DNA of 64,000 bases from Charina bottae (Eukaryota; Chordata; Lepidosauria; Squamata; Charinaidae). Each line of letters opens with the position of its first letter. Position 1 is the stretch's first letter. The translations under genes were made by a program, and so were the position numbers. This document shows, piece by piece, positions 58,174 through 64,000 of this stretch. The DNA lies in assembly GCA_023362775.1 (NCBI GenBank), contig JALMGJ010000008.1:39657501-39721500 (forward strand). Direction: 5' to 3'. The notes beneath the pieces were generated by a model that ran no database searches, was not told the origin of the DNA, and saw only the letters and a program-made list of their open reading frames with translations.

Positions 58174-58715
58174 TGTGATGGTATGTGGGAAAGACCTTGG
58201 GAGACTGGGCCAAGAGTCGCTGCCTAGGGAACAGTCAGATAAGAGATAGCATAGCCCACAGCTAGATAGTGGGAGGGGCAAGAGGCTCAGAAGGGACCCT
58301 CCCTAGTTTCTTGGGCTGTAAAGGAGATGGCAGGAGATTTGTATTTTCAGACTTGCAAGATCAATGTTTGTTTGTTGTTGTTTATTTGTTCAGTCGCTTC
58401 CGACTCTTCGTGACTTCATGGACCAGCCCACACCAGAGCTTCCTGTCGGCCGTCACCATCCCCAGCTCCCCCACGGTCGAGTCCGTCACCTCCAGAATAT
58501 CATCCATCCATCTTGCCCTTGGTCGGCCCCTCTTCCTTTTGCCTTCCACCTTCCCTAGCATCAGCTTCTTCTCCAGGGTATCCTGTCTTCCCATTATGTG
58601 GCCAAAGTACTTCAGTTTTGCCTTTAATAAGATCAATGTAGATTTACAATAAAGTAGAACTAGAATTAGCTGATCTGGTTGTGATTCCTCTCTCTTTTAC
58701 CCTGCGAGGCCGATA
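58174..58715 (+). mobile_element. Solo LTR, 250-268-bp family, split by an RTE
   Basis: TGTGATGGTATGTGGGAAAG to GAGGCCGATA aligns with the 12431 and 43452 LTRs. The family's poly(A) region TTTACAATAAAGTAG follows the RTE insertion. Outer target duplication degraded (TTTAT / TCAAT). Confidence 0.75.
58368..58628 (-). mobile_element. RTE (BovB second subfamily) 3' end, inside the LTR
   Basis: Perfect 11-bp target duplication AAGATCAATGT (58357-58367 and 58629-58639). The minus-strand frame reads KLKYFGHIMGRQDTLEKKLM and ends KSRKRLNK. 5' truncated. Confidence 0.93.
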
Positions 58716-59423
58716 TCAATCTTGGAATTCGACTGTGTTGGTGCTGCGAAGGACCTAATTGTTTTTAGATGTGCTTTCTTCTTGGTGGCACCCATGAGAA
58801 GCCCATAGAGGAGAAATAGAGCTCTTAGTTGGTAACAAAAGGCAGAAGTTCTTCCTTTGGCTATGTAGAAAACCAACCCAAAAAGGATTTCTGCGTTGAA
58901 ACAAGCATTTTGAATTTGGCTGGGAAAACAGTGGGAAGCCAGTACAACTGAGCTAAGAGAGGTGCTATCCATTCCCATGGGGAACACTCAGCAGAAGCTT
59001 GGACACCACATTCTGGATGTATTGCTGTTCCCAGGTTTCCTTCAAAGGCATCTCCATGTAAGATGCATTACAATAATTTTTTGGCAAGTAACCAGGGTGT
59101 GGATCACAGAGGCCAGGACAATCCTATCCAAGAAGGGGTAAGATTGGTAAATTAAACACAGATGAAAGAAGACACCACTTAACACTCTGCTCCTCTGAGC
59201 ATTTATGGACACTGTGGATCAGGAAGCCCTCCCAGGCTGTGAACCTGCTCTTTCATGGGGAGTTCAACCCCACTCAGAGGCGGTCAAGTTATTTCCAATT
59301 GGATCGAGTTATTGCTAACCACCAAACCCTCGGACTTGTCTGGATTCACCTGTAGTCTGATATGGCTCATCCGGATGATAATCCAGTCCAAGCAGGAGCC
59401 AGCTATGGAGATTGACACACCTG
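58716..59423. other. Unassigned sequence
   Basis: The end of a degraded LINE-like segment may lie near 58960-59420, but no diagnostic motif is clear. Confidence 0.35.
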
Positions 59424-59428
59424 AAGAT

Positions 59429-59890
59429 TGTTAGAGATCGGGTTTCAATCAAGCACGTCTCACACACAGACAGCCTCTGCTGTAACCTGATCTCACTTGC
59501 TGCGTGTGGGAGGGGCTGAATCCTGGTTTCCTGTTTCCTGTTTCCTTTCTCTTTCTCTGCTTTAATCTCCCACCAAGGAGGATGTGGCCAGCCATGGCTG
59601 CTGGCACGTGTTTCTCATACTTCCATGCAGCAGGGCCGCATTAATGAAGACTGCGGGTTTGGTCAGAACCACTTGCTTGCATGCATGGACTGTTTCTACT
59701 AAGGAACTGTGCGTTACAATAAACTTGTAAACTCTTTTTTATGTAACTTTACATTTAACGTGTGAAGTGTGTTTATTTTGTGTTTTGAACTGATTAAGCC
59801 TTGTGCAAGTTTATGGGAACGCTTCTACTCTGCTATATACTAATAAGAAGCTGCGTGGAGTTCTGATACTACCATATCAGAATTCCCACA
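59429..59890 (+). mobile_element. Solo LTR, about 460-bp family, copy 3
   Basis: TGTTAGAGATCGGGTTTCAA...CAGAATTCCCACA with a perfect target duplication AAGAT (59424-59428 and 59891-59895). AATAAA at 59719-59724 sets the orientation. Aligns in reverse with 38028-38502. Confidence 0.93.
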
Positions 59891-59924
59891 AAGATGATGG
59901 GAAAGAGAAACAAAGCTGGATAAA

Positions 59925-60075
59925 AAAAGCTAAGCAGGATATATAACTCCCAGGAAATCTCAGAATTGTAAGCTGTCTTGGGAAGTTGAGGAAACATTCC
60001 AGAAGGCAGTAGCAAATTACTCCTAAGTAGTTGCTGAGAAAGCTGTGTAGACTACAAGAGCTGAGCTCAACTTGG
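59925..60075 (+). mobile_element. Possible 5S-derived SINE relic
   Basis: AAAAGCTAAGCAGGATATAT resembles the 5S promoter A-box part, then CCAGAAGGCAGTAGCAAATT resembles the SINE body. The C-box is not visible. Confidence 0.35.
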
Positions 60076-60235
60076 AGTCTTTATTTCACTGTATTTCTTA
60101 CTCAATAGAATTTGAGGAAATACACTTCTTTGCACTGCCACATGTAGAATGATTAGCATTTTGAATGAAAGCTGAACATTCAAAGAAGACCTTGGAGTAT
60201 GACCCTTGGTCATCTCCCCCTCTTCCCCTTTAGTT

Positions 60236-61209
60236 TGTTGTTTATTCGTTCAGTTGCTTCCGACTCCTCGTGACCTCATGGACCAGCCCACGCCAGAGCT
60301 TTCTGTCGGCCATCACCATCCCCAGCTCCCCCATGGTTGAGTCTGTCACCTGCAGAATATCATTCATCCATCTTGCCCTTGGTCGGCCCCTCTTCCTTTT
60401 GCCTTCCACTTTCCCTAGCATCAGCTTCTTCTCCAGGGTATCCTGTCTTCTCATTATGTGGCCAAAGTACTTCAGTTTTGCTTTTAATATCATTCCCTCA
60501 AGTGAGCAGTCTGGCTTTATTTCCTGGAGTATGGACTGGTTTGATCTTCTTGCAGTCCAAGGCACTCAGAATTTTCCTCCAACACCACAGTTCAAAAGCA
60601 TCTATCTTCCTTCGCTCAGCCTTCCTTATGGTCCAGCTCTCGCAGCCATAGGTTACTACAGGGAATACCATTGCTTTAACTATGCGGACCTTTGTTGTCA
60701 GTGTGATGTCTCTGCTCTTAACTATTTTATCAAGATTTGCCATTGCTCTCCTCCCAAGAAGTAGACGTCTTCTGATTTCCTGGCTGCAGTCAGTGTCTGC
60801 AGTAATCTTTGCGCCTAGAAATACAAAGTCTGTCACTGCCTCCACTTTTTCTCCCTCTATTTGCCAGTTACCTTCCACCCTACCTTTACATCAATTAATA
60901 CATTAATGTTGTTCTTTAAACTTGTCATCTCTGTTTTTTTCAGCCTCTCATCAGTTCTATCCAACCACGTCTGTATTTTCAGACTTGCAAGATCAATGTT
61001 TGTTTGTTGTTGTTTATTCGTTCAGTCGCTTCCGACTCTTCGTGACTTCATGGACCAGCCCACGCCAGAGCTTCCTGTCGGCCGTCGCCACCCCCAGCTC
61101 CCCCAAGGTCGTGTCCGTCACCTCCAGAATATCATCCATCCATTTTGCCCTTGGTCGGCCCCTCTTCCTTTTGCCTTCCACTTTCCCTAGCTTTTTCCAC
61201 TTTCCCCAT
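60236..61209 (-). mobile_element. Chimeric RTE insertion: two RTE 3' segments plus LTR-derived sequence
   Basis: Perfect 11-bp target duplication CCCCTTTAGTT at 60225-60235 and 61210-61220 encloses the whole block. Minus-strand order: RTE 3' end (61191-61000); 28 bp identical to the LTR flank of the 58368 RTE (60999-60972); 81 bp unassigned (60971-60891); RTE ORF and 3' end (60890-60236). The last part encodes VTDFVFLGAKITADTDCSQE, YGCESWTIRKAERRKIDAFE and KYFGHIMRRQDTLEKKLMLG. Frames are interrupted and no catalytic domain is present. Confidence 0.85.
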
Positions 61210-61220
61210 CCCCTTTAGTT

Positions 61221-62420
61221 CTCTGATGAATTTCCTCTCTAGGGAATGCAAGAAGAAATATCTTAAAATTGTTTCATCGCAATAACAGTGGGCAGTTTGG
61301 GTTTGTGAGGAGGGATCTCAGCATCTCTGCTGAGGTCTTGAGTATAAGAAAAATGTATTCAAATTAATGTCTCGAAGGGCAGGTGATTAATCAACTTAAA
61401 AATAAAATAAAATAAAAATCTGTCAGCAGATCCTACCTGGAAAGCAAAGCAATTCGTTCAATTAGTTATTACAAAAAGAAAGTTCATATTGTAGAACATC
61501 AGTAGTCTTCACCATAGCACTCATTAATTTTATGTTTCTCTAGCAAGTCATAACGTCTTCAGAGGCCTAATCAATCTCTTTTTAATACCTTCTATGAAAT
61601 GTATCCTGCATCCTTATACTTCATCCTTCTTTCTGTCAAGGTTTTTGAATGGAAAGGTATGTGGGCAAAATTCCTTGCTTATCTCAGGAATATTATAATT
61701 TCTCAGGGAATTATAATACTTATCTCTGCAGATTTTTTTTTCTTGAATTATCCACTGTCATTTGTAGCAGCATCAGCTCAGGTTTTCACCGGCCTTCCCT
61801 GAGTAGTTAATTTCGAAGCTATCAAAGTGTCAGAACACTTCAAATTATTCCTTTCAACACACATTACCTACCCCGCAAAGGCAGGGAGAGGTTTAATCAC
61901 TTAGTTCCCATAAAGTGCTTTGAAGCTGTAAAGTGCGATCAAAATCAGTATTCTAATCTTAGAGAAAATTATAGAATGAACATTACTTCTGAGCTTGGGG
62001 ATATGATTATCCTCACAGATATTTGTATTGGAATGGAAGGGCTCCTCGGGCATGGTTAAATCTACCGGTTTAGATTTACTACTCTTTTGCCTAGAAAGCA
62101 GAATGTCAGCTCCCCCATTTATGCAAAAGTTATTTCAGGTGGTAGATTCTGTGGGAGCTGTCATTTTTCCCAAGTCCCATCAGCTGCTCCCATGTTCATG
62201 AGTGGTGACCCATGAGCAATGACTCTTCCTTGTTTCTAGGAGGTTGGGCAGTCTGTCTGCATGCTGAGATGTCTTCTCCCAACATCAAACACTCAGTGCC
62301 CAGGCAAAGACAATGCCATCTTTAGTTAGCAAACACTCTATGTGTATTCCTTCTTTAGCAAACCTTGTAAAATCATTCCTTTGCTCATGTCAGCCTCACC
62401 ACGTTTACTAGACTCAAGGT
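61221..62420. other. Unassigned sequence
   Basis: No repeat family or exon recognised. Confidence 0.4.
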
Positions 62421-62734
62421 AAAAAGGTAAAGGTTCCCCCCGCACATTTGTGCAGTCGTGTCCGACTCTAGGGGCCGGTGCTCATCTCTGTTTGTTAGCC
62501 GAAGAGCCAACGTTGTCCGAAGATGCTTCCATGGTCATGTGGCCGGCATGATGCGCACGGAATGCTGTTACCCACCCACCGAAGTGGTACCTATTCATCT
62601 ACTTGCATTTGCATGCTTTCGAATTGCTAGGTTGGCAGGAGCTGGGATGAGTGCGGGAGCTCACTCCGTCACGCGGGGCTAGGGATTCGATCCTCCGAAC
62701 TTGCGATCTTCCGATCAACAAGCCTGGCGTCTTA
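62421..62734 (-). mobile_element. tRNA SINE (ACCTTTACC type), slightly 5' truncated
   Basis: AAAAAGGTAAAGGTTCCCCC to ACAAGCCTGGCGTCTTA. The first part of the tRNA-like head is missing. A short AAGGT occurs on both sides. Confidence 0.9.
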
Positions 62735-63127
62735 AGGTGGATGACATAAAAATAAAATACAACAATTAAAATCCAGGAGAATGATTTAAATAATTATTCA
62801 CGTAACTCAAACTGAAAAGTCCTAGGGAGGGGTGGATGGATTTCTGGCTTGTAAGATCTAGAATTTCCCCAACTGGACAAAAACAAGGCATTGAATATCT
62901 TCATGCAGCCCTCAGAACCATGGTTTGTTTAACTGTGCCTGACTGAAGCACAATGCCCTAAGCCACAGATAAGCCATACTTAATTTAGCCTGTTGTGCAA
63001 TCTCAATGGCTGTGTTCATTCAACCCTGCACTACAAACTAACCAATTACATGTTATGCAAATCCAGCAAATGTGGTTAAGTTATGGCTTGGTGTGTCATT
63101 CAAACCCAGAAAATCTGGTTAATTCCA
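62735..63127. other. Unassigned sequence
   Basis: Nothing recognised; several AACCA / TGGTT motifs near 62920-63120 may mark an old MITE. Confidence 0.35.
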
Positions 63128-63985
63128 GTTTGGTCTAGTGGTTAAGGCACCGGGCTAGAAACCAGGAGACTGAGAGTTCTAGTCCCGCCTTAGGCATGAA
63201 AGCCAGCTGTGTGACCTTGGGCCAGTCACTCTCTCTCAGCCCTAGGAAGGAGCCAATGGCAAACCAGGAGACTGAGAGTTCTAGTCCCGCCTTAGGCACG
63301 AAAGCTGGCTGGGTGACCTCGGGCCAGTCCCTGTCTCTTAGCCCTAGGAAGGAGCCAATGGCAAACCAGGAGCCTGAGAGTTCTAGTCCCGCCTTAGGCA
63401 TGAAAGCCGGCTGGGTGACCTTGGGCCAGTCCCTGTCTCTCAGCCCTAGGAAGGAGCCAATGGCAAGCCAGGAGACTGAGAGTTCTAGTCCCGCCTTAGG
63501 CATGAAAGCCGGCTGGGTGACCTTGGGCCAGTCCCTCTCTCTCAGCCCTAGGAAGGAGCCAATGGCAAGCCAGGAGACTGAGAGTTCTAGTCCCGCCTTA
63601 GGCATGAAAGGCGGCTGGGTGACCTTGGGCCAGTCCCTGTCTCTCAGCCCTAGGAAGGAGCCAATGGCAAACCAGGAGACTGAGAGTTCTAGTCCTGCCT
63701 TAGGCATGAAAGGCGGCTGGGTGACCTTGGGCCAGTCCCTGTCTCTCAGCCCTAGGAAGGAGCCAATGGCAAACCAGGAGACTGAGAGTTCTAGTCCTGC
63801 CTTAGGCATGAAAGCCGGCTGGGTGACCTTGGGCCAGTCATTCTCTCTGAGCCCAATTCACCTCACAGGGTTGTTGTTGTGGGGAAAATAGGAGGAGGAA
63901 GAAGTATGTTTGCCGCCTTGAGTTATTTATAAAAATAATAAAGGCGGGATAGAAAATAAAATAAATAAAAAATGAAAATAAACAA
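63128..63985 (+). mobile_element. Sauria SINE with internal tandem expansion
   Basis: Head AGTTTGGTCTAGTGGTTAAG, then seven units of a 102-bp segment, then the Bov-B-like tail (CACAGGGTTGTTGTTGTGGG; GCCGCCTTGAGTTATTTATA; AATAAAGGCGGGATAG) and an AAAT-rich end. An ordinary copy has the segment once. Confidence 0.92.
63161..63874 (+). repeat. Seven tandem 102-bp units inside the SINE
   Basis: The unit start (ACCAGGAGACTGAGAG) recurs at 63161, 63263, 63365, 63467, 63569, 63671 and 63773, always 102 bp apart; the last unit passes into the SINE tail. Because 102 is a multiple of 3, stop-free frames of 224-231 codons arise on both strands (63809-63135 and 63196-63891); these are not genes. Confidence 0.95.
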
Positions 63986-64000
63986 TGGTTATGCTCGGGG

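Noticed and set aside
62458..62682. Recurrent frame beginning MSDSRGRCSS, also at 29119, 33927, 48380
   Set aside because: It is the body of the ACCTTTACC SINE read in one frame; it recurs only where the SINE does.
63161..63874. CRISPR-like array of regular repeats
   Set aside because: The units are contiguous, with no unique spacers, and the context is a vertebrate SINE.
63135..63891. Overlapping 224- and 231-codon open frames, apparently repeat proteins
   Set aside because: They result from a 102-bp tandem expansion of SINE sequence; the period is a multiple of three, so any stop-free unit stays open on both strands.

Overview
This window is vertebrate nuclear DNA, most likely from a squamate reptile (lizard, gecko or snake). 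The evidence is its repeat content: BovB/RTE LINEs, CR1 and L1 LINEs, Sauria-type tRNA SINEs with a Bov-B-like tail, a second abundant tRNA-derived SINE ending in ACCTTTACC, 5S rRNA-derived SINE relics, several hAT miniature transposons and pogo/Tigger-like elements. I see no prokaryotic-style operons, rRNA or tRNA genes, CRISPR arrays or origins.

Only one host gene can be recognised with confidence. It is a two-exon R-SNARE of the VAMP8 (endobrevin) type on the minus strand at 3900-5512. Two phase-0 coding exons join into a 97-residue protein carrying the synaptobrevin motif, its zero-layer arginine, the juxtamembrane WWKN motif and one C-terminal membrane anchor. Its single coding intron holds a CR1 relic and two abutting hAT elements. 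Three weaker exon candidates lie at 49757-49851, 50891-51142 and 54676-54756; I do not recognise their products.

Layout. 0.5-3.3 kb: a Tigger-like element split by a short L1, and a hAT MITE. 3.3-5.6 kb: the VAMP8-like gene. 5.8-9.3 kb: hAT MITEs, one of them holding both an L1 and a solo LTR. 9.3-29 kb: mostly old unique sequence with scattered MITEs, LTRs, a BovB 3' end at 20 kb and CR1 ends. 29-36 kb: SINEs, a GC-rich hAT, a 1.7-kb CR1 reverse transcriptase remnant on the minus strand, microsatellites, a solo LTR and another L1 5' region. 37-48 kb: solo LTRs (two of them inside Sauria SINEs), SINEs, a hairpin-forming hAT and BovB copies. 48.7-55.9 kb: the longest repeat-poor stretch. 56-61.2 kb: SINEs, LTRs and a chimeric RTE insertion. 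63.1-64 kb: a Sauria SINE whose interior has expanded into seven 102-bp units.

Almost every long open frame is a by-product of repeats (SINE bodies, GC-rich hAT interiors, in-frame tandem repeats, LINE remnants). The most informative result is the set of insertions whose target-site duplications can be read directly. These give insertion boundaries, nesting order and, in one case, a probable LINE 3' transduction. I found no clearly new multi-gene biological system.
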